64,000 nucleotides of DNA from Apis mellifera (taxonomy: Eukaryota; Arthropoda; Insecta; Hymenoptera; Apidae): assembly GCF_003254395.2 (NCBI RefSeq), contig NC_037642.1, positions 2,760,501-2,824,500 of the forward strand, in the 5' to 3' direction. Shown here piece after piece: positions 40,528 through 51,000 of this stretch (position 1 is its first letter; each line of letters starts with the position of its first letter). Below the pieces are notes generated by a model. The model was not told the origin of the DNA. It did not search any database and saw only the letters and a list, made by a program, of their open reading frames with translations. The position numbers and the translations under genes were made by a program.

Positions 40528-41439
40528 GCCGGCCGACGGCGGAAGCGGTGGCACGGCCGATGCCCACAGCCGAGAAATTTGCAGTCGACGAGCGTGTTCG
40601 CGGCAAAATTTGCCTAATACGCTCGTATCTAAGCAAAGCATGCGTCGATGTTGCGCGCCGCGTCAACCCCTCTACCTACCTCCCCCCTCCGCGATAAAAT
40701 TGATTTACGAGGTGAGGGGAGAGCGTTTGTTGAAAATGTATGAGGGACGTAAAATGTATAAGGTATAAGGTGCATAACCTGGTCATTTGCGGTGACATAA
40801 TTGCAAAATTGTGGATAGGATGTGTTTCGATATTTTAAGCGCGAGATGATTTCCTGGAAATCGATCCAGAGGATGGATTTTCTTTTTTCCTTTCACGATC
40901 GTAACTGTAATTAAATTAATTAAATTTCAATCTTTCAAATTTACAGCTATCAAATCCCTGATTTGCTTCGAAACGTCGGATTAAAAAATATTTTCCGGAT
41001 TCTGCGGATTCGAGGCTGTGCGCAAGCCTCCTTCCGTTTACGCGCACGCAACATCTCTAAACGTTAATTTAATCCCCGGCATCGTCTTCCCCGGGGATCG
41101 AAAACGCGCGCTATAAAATTTTCAGAATGATTAATCGCCCGCTGGAAGGAATTACGCCACGAAGAAATACGACAGAAGCGTCGCGGCGTTTACACAGCGG
41201 TTCTGAACACTCTCGGATCCGGCCGCGAGATAAAATTTCAATTATATAATTTCTGGCCGTTCCTCCCCCCCTAGCCGAGGGAAGCGAGGCTCACAATTCA
41301 TCGTTAGTACTGTATTTCCATCAGCCCGAACCTAACGATTCCAAGCGGAATACGTGGGCTAACGTAACCGCGACGGGGTGTGCGTACAAATGCGTGTACG
41401 TCTTATCGAGCTATCTAATCCCCGTATTCCCCGATCGTG

Positions 41440-41448
41440 GACCACCCA
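41440..41448 (-). promoter_or_regulatory. Perfect Ci/Gli site GACCACCCA (-12.0 kb)
   Basis: Exact nonamer in the reverse orientation, in a moderately G+C-rich context (cgtgGACCACCCAggc). Confidence 0.6.
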
Positions 41449-42154
41449 GGCTGTTTTATACACACCGCGGAAGTTGGCACGCACGATTTGCACACGCACA
41501 CGTATCACGCCGGCGTGTCGCCGTTCATGTACACTGTGAGCTGCCTTCTTGTGCGAGTTTCTTGTTAAGTCCTGTTTCCAACCTGGCAAGAGTACAGTGT
41601 TACATTATCTCGCAATTACTATACACTTTTATATTACCGATACCAGGAATAATTGTATTTAATCTTACTGTTATAAATAAGTGTTAAAATTTGGGACAGA
41701 GAGAGAGAGATATAAGATGGATCGAAAGATTAGTGAGGAAGATAAGGAAGCATTTCTCTCTCAACACAATTCTCAAAAGCTAGCACTTAGGATTAGATTA
41801 AATCAGAGTAAAGGATAATTTTAATATCTCGGAACGACTTTCGAACACCCCGTATAATCTCCCTATGGCAAGTCGCAAGGCCATATACGTTGCACGTGCC
41901 AGGCTTGGAAGGAAAGAAAGTGTCGACGATCGTAGCGAATAAACGATCGTAACGTAACATTTATTAATGACCATTCGATGATTACTCCGATCGATCGTTC
42001 CTCGCACGATCTTTCCCCCCTCCTATTATCATTATTCCCCGAATTGAAACAATCGAATACGCACAAACCCATATAACCCTTCTTCTAATCTCTCTTTCAC
42101 GAGAGAGACCTCGAGTTTAAATTAATGGATAACGACACCGTTCGAGGAAAGAAA

Positions 42155-42189
42155 GAAGGAAGGAAGGAAGGAAGGAAGGAAGGAAGGAA
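42155..42189 (+). repeat. (GGAA)n microsatellite
   Basis: About eight tetranucleotide copies, with a purine-rich continuation, lie about 160 bp upstream of the Ci/Gli site at 42347. Confidence 0.9.
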
Positions 42190-42346
42190 AGGAAGAAAAA
42201 GAGGGAGAAAAAGTTGTTGCCCCGGTTCGATTCGCCTCTCGAGCGAATGTGTCAGTCCCCGGTGAAGGGGTTAAAGGGGAGCAACCAAGTATCGGATCGA
42301 GGTAAAGTGCGAAGTAGAGACGGCCCCTTATAATAGCGCGGCTCAT

Positions 42347-42355
42347 TGGGTGGTC
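42347..42355 (+). promoter_or_regulatory. Perfect Ci/Gli site TGGGTGGTC (-11.1 kb)
   Basis: Exact nonamer, 14 bp before the inverted repeat GGGCCACC-gtg-GGTGGCCC (42361-42379), whose right arm contains TGGGTGGCC (8/9, 42370-42378). Confidence 0.62.
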
Positions 42356-43278
42356 CAGCGGGGCCACCGTGGGTGGCCCACTCACCAACACCGTCTCGAT
42401 ATTAAGCACGGCCACGTGTAACGCGTGTACGTATATCGGCGGTGATACAGGCACGCACACGCGGCCGCGGGCCGCGTTTAACCGCGATATATCATTTTAC
42501 TTAGCACCGAAGCGGAGAGGCCTGCAGCCGGTGGCTGGGGCCGAGGGGCCGGGGCTCAGGAACGTAACAAGTATGTTCCGTGTCGACTTTAACAACGACA
42601 ACGTAGCTCCAGTATTTATTCACCGGGGCCGGATAACTCTTTGCTTTCTCCTCCGACTTATTTTCCACGTGTGCCAACTTCCACACCCCAGGTGGACACG
42701 AGAAATTACCGTCCCGTGTCTTGTCGCTTCTCTCCCTCTTTCAAACGAGAGTCGGATTCGCTTTCTTTCTCCCTCTCGATCTTTCCTGATGTTTTTTTAA
42801 TATAAAGAGAGAGAGAGGAATCGAACGATGTATCTATAACGAGATAGATAAGATGATACACAAAGTTCGTGTTAAATTTTGATACTCTTGCAGTTTAGAG
42901 AATTCGTAAAGCTCTAAAGAAGTAGATCGATCAGAGATGCTCGTTGTAAATGGAGACTAGAGAGAGAGGGCCCTTTTCGAGAATCGAGCAAAATGTATCG
43001 AATCGAAGTTAGGCGCCCGACATTGACTCTCGAATGGCCAACGTGGGGAGTCGACGATCCTGTCGACGGACAATGAGATGAAAAATAACGTGCTGGACCA
43101 GGTCGGGTTAAAGGCTTCGTTGCTTACATACAAACCGGCCCCCTCCCTCCCTTTTCTATCCCTCTCCTCCTCCTCTCTGTCTCTCCTTTTCGTTGTCCCT
43201 CGTCCCTCCCCGCCCTCGCCCCGGATTCCGCTAAGTCAATTCCACGTTGAGGATACGAGGCAGAGGCGTCAGACGACC

Positions 43279-43287
43279 TGGGTGGTC
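43279..43287 (+). promoter_or_regulatory. Perfect Ci/Gli site TGGGTGGTC (-10.2 kb)
   Basis: Exact nonamer within the quasi-palindrome gaccTGGGTGGTC. A polypyrimidine block ends about 75 bp upstream. Confidence 0.6.
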
Positions 43288-44387
43288 CCCGTCCTACGCA
43301 AACAGAGTATACAAGCGGATACACGCTGGTTGAACAGGTAGTGCGCGCGAAAATTTACCGACTTTCTGGATTTTTCGAGCGCGTGAGGGTTGGAACAACG
43401 CCCCTTCTCTCTCTCTTTTTCTGTCCCTCAAAAAAAAAAAATATCACTGGCGTGGAAAACAATTCGTGGAAACAACGAATTTCGTTCGAATGGATGAACT
43501 TGGGACTTGTTTCGAGATCTGGTTCTCGAGAGTCGCGAGATTGTGAGGTTTATTTTATGGGGGTGGCTCGTAACGGTGAGTCTTCCTTCCAACGGAAATT
43601 CGCACGTTGGTACCGTTATTTTTATTAGCGCTCAAATCTACACTTTATGGATCATAAAATGTATTCTTCTTCTTTTTTTTTTTTTCAGGGTTTACTCAGC
43701 GATATCGTGGTCGCAGGAAGTCTTTCTGTCAATTTCATGTTGCACGACGCGCGCTGGAATTAATCCGAAATGTATGATTTGTAGGTAGTAGGTAGCTATA
43801 CGGTTGGAATTGTCAAGTAGAATGTTCTTTGTCTTTGGACGTAAGTAGAATATGAAATCAAGTTTTATTTTAGTAGGCAAACTCGATATTCGAATGTTGA
43901 AATGAATCGAAGTTAGTTTTATTTTGATGCTAAAAATAATCTGATACTGAAATACTCTCGTTATTTTTAAGGAAACATCAATTCGAGGAATTCCTTCCAA
44001 CAACAAGTCGTTTATCTTAATCCCAACATGTCTCAATATCGTTACGAAACAACTATTAGAAGCGTGATATCGCCGAATCGAATAAGAATAAACGAAGAAA
44101 CGATCCGCAAAACTTCTCGCGGGTATCATGTCTCGGGACCACCATCGAGCTCACCCGCGACGAGCACGTGAACCCATACATAAGCGTGCAACCGTCGTAT
44201 CTTCGACACGGCCCAACACTTATAAAAGCAGGTAATGCTAATTCAAACAAAGTTATCGTCCCATAGATATATATATACATATATATATATATACATTTAA
44301 TTCTTTTCTCATTTACATACGGGCGCGATGGCGGCGCGCCACCTTCACAATGACCCATTGTCGAGGGGTCCTCTACTTGAATGGGGG

Positions 44388-44396
44388 GACCATCCA
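44388..44396 (-). promoter_or_regulatory. Near-consensus Ci/Gli site GACCATCCA
   Basis: Eight of nine bases match, with C to T at the sixth base. It lies at the right end of the 41-45 kb cluster. Confidence 0.3.
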
Positions 44397-47300
44397 AGTC
44401 GCCAGGTCTTTCCAGTCGGTGATAATTCTCTTGGGTGAAATTAGAAACGCCCTTTAACTTTCTTGGGCTACCAAGATGTTTCGTACGTCTTTCTTTCCGG
44501 ATATTTTGGAAATCGGCGAAGAATGCCGTCGTCCAGCTGCGTGAACGATTTCGAGTTTAGCGCGAAACTTTTCCCTCCCAGTTTCTGGAAACTCTCTTCG
44601 GAGAGGATCGTTCCTCGGATTCTCGATTTGACACGAGTTGAAATAAATAGAAGGATCGTTCCGGGGAAAAGTCGAATATCGAATTTGCGATGGGTTCTGT
44701 GAAAGGTAATAATGGGTGTATAATCGTCACGTGTTTGTAACGTGAATTAACGCCAGGTAATGTAAATGGGTTTACAATGTTGTTGAATTTTTTTTAAATA
44801 GAATTTTATATAACTTCACGTACGTGAAGAGAAAGAGAAACGAGTATAGAAAATTTTATGATCGTACACGATGGAACGAAACGGCGTGAAGTTTGGATTA
44901 TCTGCTGTACCCTCGTCAAAGTGGACTTCAAGATTCAATCCGATAAGAGTTTCCATGCTACGATAAGTATCTTGTGAATACAAGGTTTACACCTCTGAAG
45001 GAGCAGTGAAGTATACTTACACGAAGGTGAGGAAAGTTCTTAGACTTCGTAATGGAATTATTTCAATGTAAAAATCATTAACTCTTGTTATTCTCAAGAG
45101 TAATTTTATTATTAAAACATGCTCGATAAAATATATATATATATTTAATATCGTAATAAATTCTATAAGAGAAAAAAAGAAAAGAAGAAAAACTATAAAT
45201 ATATGCAAGAACAAAATACGCTATCCGTCTCTCAGTACAATGCGCACATACGTGTACTTCGTAAAGCATGCATTGTGATTGCAAAAAAGAGAGAAGAAAA
45301 ATCAAAGATCTCTACTTTATTATCCCATTGCAAGCCACCTTTATGCACGTTTCATGCGCCATAAATAACGCCTTTAATGCTACTTTATTTGTACGCGCGA
45401 TGCGATCCATTGTCATGAGAGACTCGTGCAAAAGCATGAATAACGGTACAAAGTTTCGTGTCCTTGCTACCGTATCGTATTAACTTGCTGCAACTCTCTC
45501 TCTATGTGCAGACCGCCTTGAACGAAACGCAACAAATCGCCCGTAGTTGGATTTACGACTTCGATCCGTATTATTCGGGTTAACCACGGAGATGTATCGC
45601 GACGTGCCCTTGGTCGGTTCCTGGCCCTGACCATATCGCTTTTCGTCATGGCCCGAGGTGTGTCTACGGACCACCGACGTCGTCGCAATTAGTAAGTCGG
45701 ATATCCTTTTTTTCCCTCCCCTTGTTCTCTCGCTCCTATTCACCTTTACATTGTACAGCCCTTCCCTCGCTCTATTTTTCTCTTCATCTTCATTTTATTA
45801 CATCGCGTTTCTTTCTCCCTCCTTATTTGGTCCATGAATCGATTCGATTCCATATGCGGTGGCTGTGGGCCAATTTGTTGAAACGTTTAATGCTCGAAAT
45901 AAGTGGTGAATATTTTAAACTTTCTTGTTTTTTTTTATAATAAGTGATTCATATTTGTTCTATGTTTCATTATTCCAAATTATTATTCCAAGAAGGATTG
46001 CATCTATTTTAAAATTTTCAATTATTATAATACGAATTAGAAAAATTCTTTCTTTGGTTTTATTGAATTTTTAGAGATCTGTGTTATTAATTTATAGGTA
46101 ATTATTTCATATCTATTTCCATGATAAAAGATGGAATAATTCGCGCGATATATCGATGAAGTAAAATTTATATTACGTGCGTAAAACCACAATGTAATAA
46201 ATACCGATCGCGGAAGCGGAAGAATCGAAGAAGAAATAGACAAAGTAATAATGTTTGATTTTTATGGTGTAATTTTCAATTGCAAAAAAGAAAAAAAAAC
46301 AGAGTTACGTCAATTCAATATATCTGATTTTACGTTCCACGCCGTTGCAGAAATATTCAGTTTTTATTAAAGGATTTTTCTATAAATGTTTTACGATATG
46401 GAAGGTAATTAAACACCTCGTTCTTTACATAGCGTAGAAATAAAAACTAACATTATTTCCATTATTACAAATGTTAGTTATACGTGAAATGAAAATCATT
46501 TTCAAGATAATTTTATTCTTAATTATTATTTCAAACAGAAAGTCTAAAATTTTCAAATATCACAATTGATCTCATCGTTCTTATACACAATCTTTTTTAT
46601 TTTCTTACTCCTGCTTAATTAAATTCGAGAAAAGATAATTAGTAATTTTCTATTATAACAAACTAATATTCTATTATTTTTTAGGATTACTATCTTTGGA
46701 GGATTATTAATCGTATAAAAAAATAAACTTGTCACTTGTTTCTCCTCTCGAACAAAGAGCCGTCTTGTTGAACGGCCAAGAAAGAAATAAGCATTCACGT
46801 TCCACACTTCGCTCCAAAAAAAAAAAAGGAAAAAAAATTATCTCTTCAAATAAAAGAGACAGTTCAAGAAGTTAATCCTACCGTTGCCGAAACATTTTCG
46901 GCTCCGATTTTCACCATTTAATTAACGCTCCGCTGTAATCAATCGATAATTACCATTCACGGTATTACGAACGGTCGCCACTCGTAGATCGTATCTCTAA
47001 CAGGCACGTAGAGAGGAAAGGAAACGAGGAAGAGGGACAAAGAATCCGCCGAGTCAACGAAGATAATGACAATTCACCGTCCGGAACGGAATTTCTTGGA
47101 GGGTCGTTCGGCCAACACCGGAAGTCGATGTCCCCGCGGTGTTTCGGCGCCGTGCATCCAACTACGCGGCCGTATCGCAGATAATCTATCGACGAGAAGC
47201 ACCGGTAGCGGCCGTAGATGCAGATAGCCACGGGTTACGATCCTCCTCTCGTCTTTCCACCACGAGCAGGTCTGCGCTCACGATGAAGAGTAACGATTCC

Positions 47301-48392
47301 CCTTGTTACAATGGCAAAGGACCGATCCTCTCATCCTTGGCATTAGTCATCATTGGATAGAACTCAACGACGTTGAAAGATGGAAAATCGAAGGATGGAA
47401 ACGTGATTAAGAGGATAGATTTTCTCGGGAGATATAATTGTGATAATTATAGAGATTTAAATCGGACGGACAGGATGAATTCGATATTTATAATTAGATG
47501 TTTCGAAGAAGGAAATGCAAATGTTGGAAAATTTCGGTGAAAAAATCAAAGAGAACAGTAGAATGCTACGTTTTATTTACATTTATCATTTCGTTTAATG
47601 AGTGCATTATAGGCTATAAATTCTCAGCTGGCGTTTAATTCGCATTTGGAAGCGGAAACATAATAAAATCGATAATCGAGAAAGAAAAGAAAATGCACAA
47701 TTCAATTACACAAAAGTAATATTAATAACGTTACTTTTAAACCTCTATTCTCAATCTTTTATAATCTATTTTGAATAATTTTATTCTCGACAATTATCGA
47801 TACTTTCACCTGAAATACGAATTATATTCTCGATATGGATACATGTATTACGTATCGAGAAATCTTTCAACGATTCTATTTTAATCCGATAATTGCAAAC
47901 CACGTATCATAAAAGAAAGGAAACTTAGGAGGAATCGAGAGGAAAGAGGATCGAGTAGAAAACAATATTTTTAAATTCGATTTGAAATCGATAGCTCGAA
48001 TAATCCAGCTTTACACCGATCGACGACAATGATCCCAATGATATTTAACTCGGCCATCGATCACTCGAGTCTTAAGATTAAGATGTTCGGGTCGCTGTCA
48101 CGTCTCCATTTCCCATCCGACAATAATCATCAACCCTTTATTACCGGTAAAGAGATCAAGCATGGAACGATCCTCGGTAGATCCTCGTTCATCTCGAATT
48201 TACCAGATTATTCCATCACAGGAGGACAACAATAGGGGATAAGGGTATATAGTAGTATATCGGCGATGGCCAGCTGCGGTATCGACGGGAGACCTTATTT
48301 TCGATGGTATCTGCGAAATAGAAACAAACGAATGGAGGGACGGATGGATAGACGGACGTGTATGCCGCATTCCGTGTTTATTATTTTGCCGG

Positions 48393-48401
48393 TGGGTGGT
48401 C
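48393..48401 (+). promoter_or_regulatory. Perfect Ci/Gli site TGGGTGGTC (-5.1 kb)
   Basis: Exact nonamer; the flanks (gccgg / tggag) resemble none of the other sites. A polypyrimidine block starts about 140 bp downstream. Confidence 0.6.
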
Positions 48402-50348
48402 TGGAGAAGTCCAGAGCCGTCTTGGTGGCCGATAGCATCTCTCGTGTCTCTCATGTGCACGCACCGTTGAACGCGGCCAACGCAGTGAACGAACGTGGCG
48501 CATCGAGTCGTCTTGCGTAAGGGAAGTAGTCGACTTCTCTTCTTCCCCCCCACGCTCCATTCTCTTCTCCATTCTCTCATTTCCACAGTTTCTCCTTCTT
48601 CTTCCATTTTTCGCCGGCTGCCTCTGCTTCTTCTCTCTTCTCCCTTCTGGTTACGCAGTTCCCTTACTTCATCGGGATCTATCTTTCTCGGGATGTTAGT
48701 TCTTTTTTTTTTTTTTTTCTTTTCTTCACTCGTATGTCGCCGCTTATTTTTTTGCCTTATTGTCGCTTATTGTTCCCAATGCGCCCTCTCTCCTCCCTCC
48801 CCTTCTTTATTTCCTTCGCGTATGACATTGCTGCCTCCTTTTGTCCTCCTCCGGTGGTTCGAACGTTTTCTGCTTTTAAATCGATGAGTTTTTACCAGTG
48901 TTCTTCTCGGAGGCAAGGAGAAAAAGATTTTGGATTGTCGTGCGTTTTTTTTTTCTATAAATTAAATGTTATTATATTCGATTTTTTTTTTTTTTTTGCT
49001 TGCAGTTTTCGAATGGTGAAAACGATATGAGAGATACAAAAGAAATAAGAGGTACGGTATTTACAAATCGAGGAACAATAATAATTATTCCTATAAAAAG
49101 ATATTAACGAAGAAATTAATTTGTAATTCGTATAAAATTAAAAAGAAAGTACAATTTTAATTTTACTATTTTCTTGCATAAATATATTATATTGAAATTT
49201 AATTATATATAAAAAAACTATTTATTTAATTATTTAACAATTTGATCGTGTTGATAAAAATAAATATTATTAAAGAATGATCAAAATTGCTCTATTTTGA
49301 TTATTTGTTGGAATATTTAATTTGTTAATTATGCTATATATTATTCTATTATTTGCAAAAAACAAAAATAAATTTCTAAGGAAAGAATGAAATATTCAAT
49401 ATAGTTTAATACGTTTAATATATTTATGCATTCTTCTATAGAAGAATTGGAAGCACAATACGGAAGCCTGTAGAGCTGCAACCCGCACAACAGAGGTGCA
49501 TATTATGGAAAATAGATCTACAGTGCGTCGGTCGTGCACTCTGTTTCAGCCTAACTCAACTATCTCGCTCTCGCACTCATTAAGTCGATGCAGCGTCGGC
49601 AAAGATCAAAGCTCGTCTTCTACAGAGGACCGCTTAATACTGGGTGGCGAGTTAAGAGTGTCGTAAAAATTATTAACGGTCCCTCCGCACGTTGTGCCTT
49701 ATCGCCAGATCAGCAACTGCAATAAGGTGTATTCATCGAAGCCGCCACCACAATATGCAATGACATTTCTTTTTCACTTTCGTTTTGCTTTATTTTTATT
49801 AGTTGAAATTTTTATAATAAGAGATCTTAGAAATAATGGAAAAAGAAGAGACTAATATAAATAGTATAATTTGAATAAATTAAAGCGAAAATCCAACGGA
49901 TAATTTGTTTTCACGATTAATTTATGATTATCGAAGAAAAAAAATAAATGGCTGTTTAAAAACTTGTAAAATTTCGATACGAACGATAATTTTGCAAGAA
50001 TAAAAAATAGATCACCCGTTTTATTCGCGACATCGCTTGTATCATGCTTGGATATTACGTTACGCAAACAAATGTCGATGTTTGCACGCTTAACACGAAA
50101 TAATATACTTTTAATTTTAACGTCGTATAAAATTATATCTTTTATTTAATCTTTTATTAGATTTTTCATTATCGATCTGAATGATTAATCTGAAAAAGAG
50201 CATTGTTTTATTAATTTCGAAAATTCAGAGACAATCGATGGAAACAAGATCCCTTGGGATCAAAGAGCAAAATAAAAATATAACTGTCCGTATCGGAATC
50301 GAAAATCGTCTTGTATTTGGTGGAACAGTGTCGGGCTTAGTATCGCAG

Positions 50349-50357
50349 TGGGTGGTC
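50349..50357 (+). promoter_or_regulatory. Perfect Ci/Gli site TGGGTGGTC (-3.1 kb)
   Basis: This is the exact nonamer nearest to the first coding exon of patched on the upstream side. A TC-rich block follows within 50 bp. It is the best candidate for a promoter-proximal response element. Confidence 0.62.
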
Positions 50358-51000
50358 GCGTATTTATACATTACCTTTTTCGATCTGCTAGTTCGTTTCG
50401 CTCTCTCTTTCTCCCTTTTATTTAATTTTCTCTATCTGTTATCTCTTTCTCACTTCTACAGTTTTATTCCTCTCTTTTTTTTCATACGCTGGTCCTTCAT
50501 TACATACGCGATCCCTGTACATGTGTATTAATCTTGAGCCGGTGTGGGACTATCCAACCAACGTTTTGGCATGCACACACGCAACATGGGAATGGGTGTA
50601 CGATGCCTAATGAAGTCGCATCGTTATGCAGATATTATGAAGACAGGTTAATAAGTTAATCATTCGTTATAACGTTCTTTCCTGTGGCTTAATGAACATA
50701 TTCAAAACAGTTATCCTCCTTTTTCTATACAAACGATATTTATAGAATTTTGTTTGTAGGTATGAGAATAAAAAAAAATTCTATTTAATTACGTTTAATG
50801 TTTAAAAAAGAGTTTTATTTTATTATGGAATCGTAATTCAAAATATAATAGAATATGAGCGAAAGAATTATTAAAATCTTATGTATCGTTCACAAGAAAC
50901 GTTTGATTGGATTATACGTGAAGTAGATAAGAATAATAATAAGAGAGAATGCAGTCGAACCCTATAGTTACAGCCGCCAATCAAATCATAACAGTGGCAG

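Larger units (their letters stand above)
29757..41000. other. Gene-free region upstream of patched, distal part
   Basis: G+C content rises here. No ORF shows family features; the long opposing frames at 35100-36224 arise from a polypyrimidine tract open on both strands. Notable contents are perfect Ci/Gli sites at 31251 and 34196, a 16-bp direct repeat at 36941/36997 with near-Ci cores, a near-site at 40519, and purine/pyrimidine tracts at about 31310-31525, 35405-35830 and 36790-36830. I interpret it as cis-regulatory DNA of patched. Confidence 0.6.
41001..45000. promoter_or_regulatory. Candidate Hedgehog-response enhancer cluster of patched
   Basis: Four kilobases without a gene hold three perfect Ci/Gli sites (41440, 42347, 43279) and two one-mismatch sites (42370, 44388), roughly 0.9-1.1 kb apart. 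A GGAA tract (42155-42189) and a polypyrimidine block (43140-43205) lie near the sites. Interpretation as an enhancer rests on site density and on linkage to ptc. Confidence 0.5.
45001..51000. other. Gene-free region upstream of patched, proximal part
   Basis: No protein gene is supported. It contains perfect Ci/Gli sites at 48393 and 50349, each followed within about 150 bp by a pyrimidine-rich block (48538-48660 and about 50400-50480). A less AT-rich island lies at about 49440-49770, flanked by AT-rich DNA and including a short hairpin-like acagtgc...gcactctgt. This is candidate promoter-proximal regulatory DNA. Confidence 0.5.

Noticed and set aside
45669..45677. GACCACCGA as a Ci/Gli site
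   Set aside because: The mismatch falls inside the important C-rich core, so it is counted only as a one-mismatch hit and not annotated as a site.
49640..49650. TGGGTGGCG as a Ci/Gli site
   Set aside because: Two mismatches from the consensus; matches of this quality are expected often by chance.
50181..50531. 116-codon frame with hydrophobic end
   Set aside because: The hydrophobic part is a TC-rich tract read as F/L/S. The frame contains a perfect Ci site and no recognisable domain.
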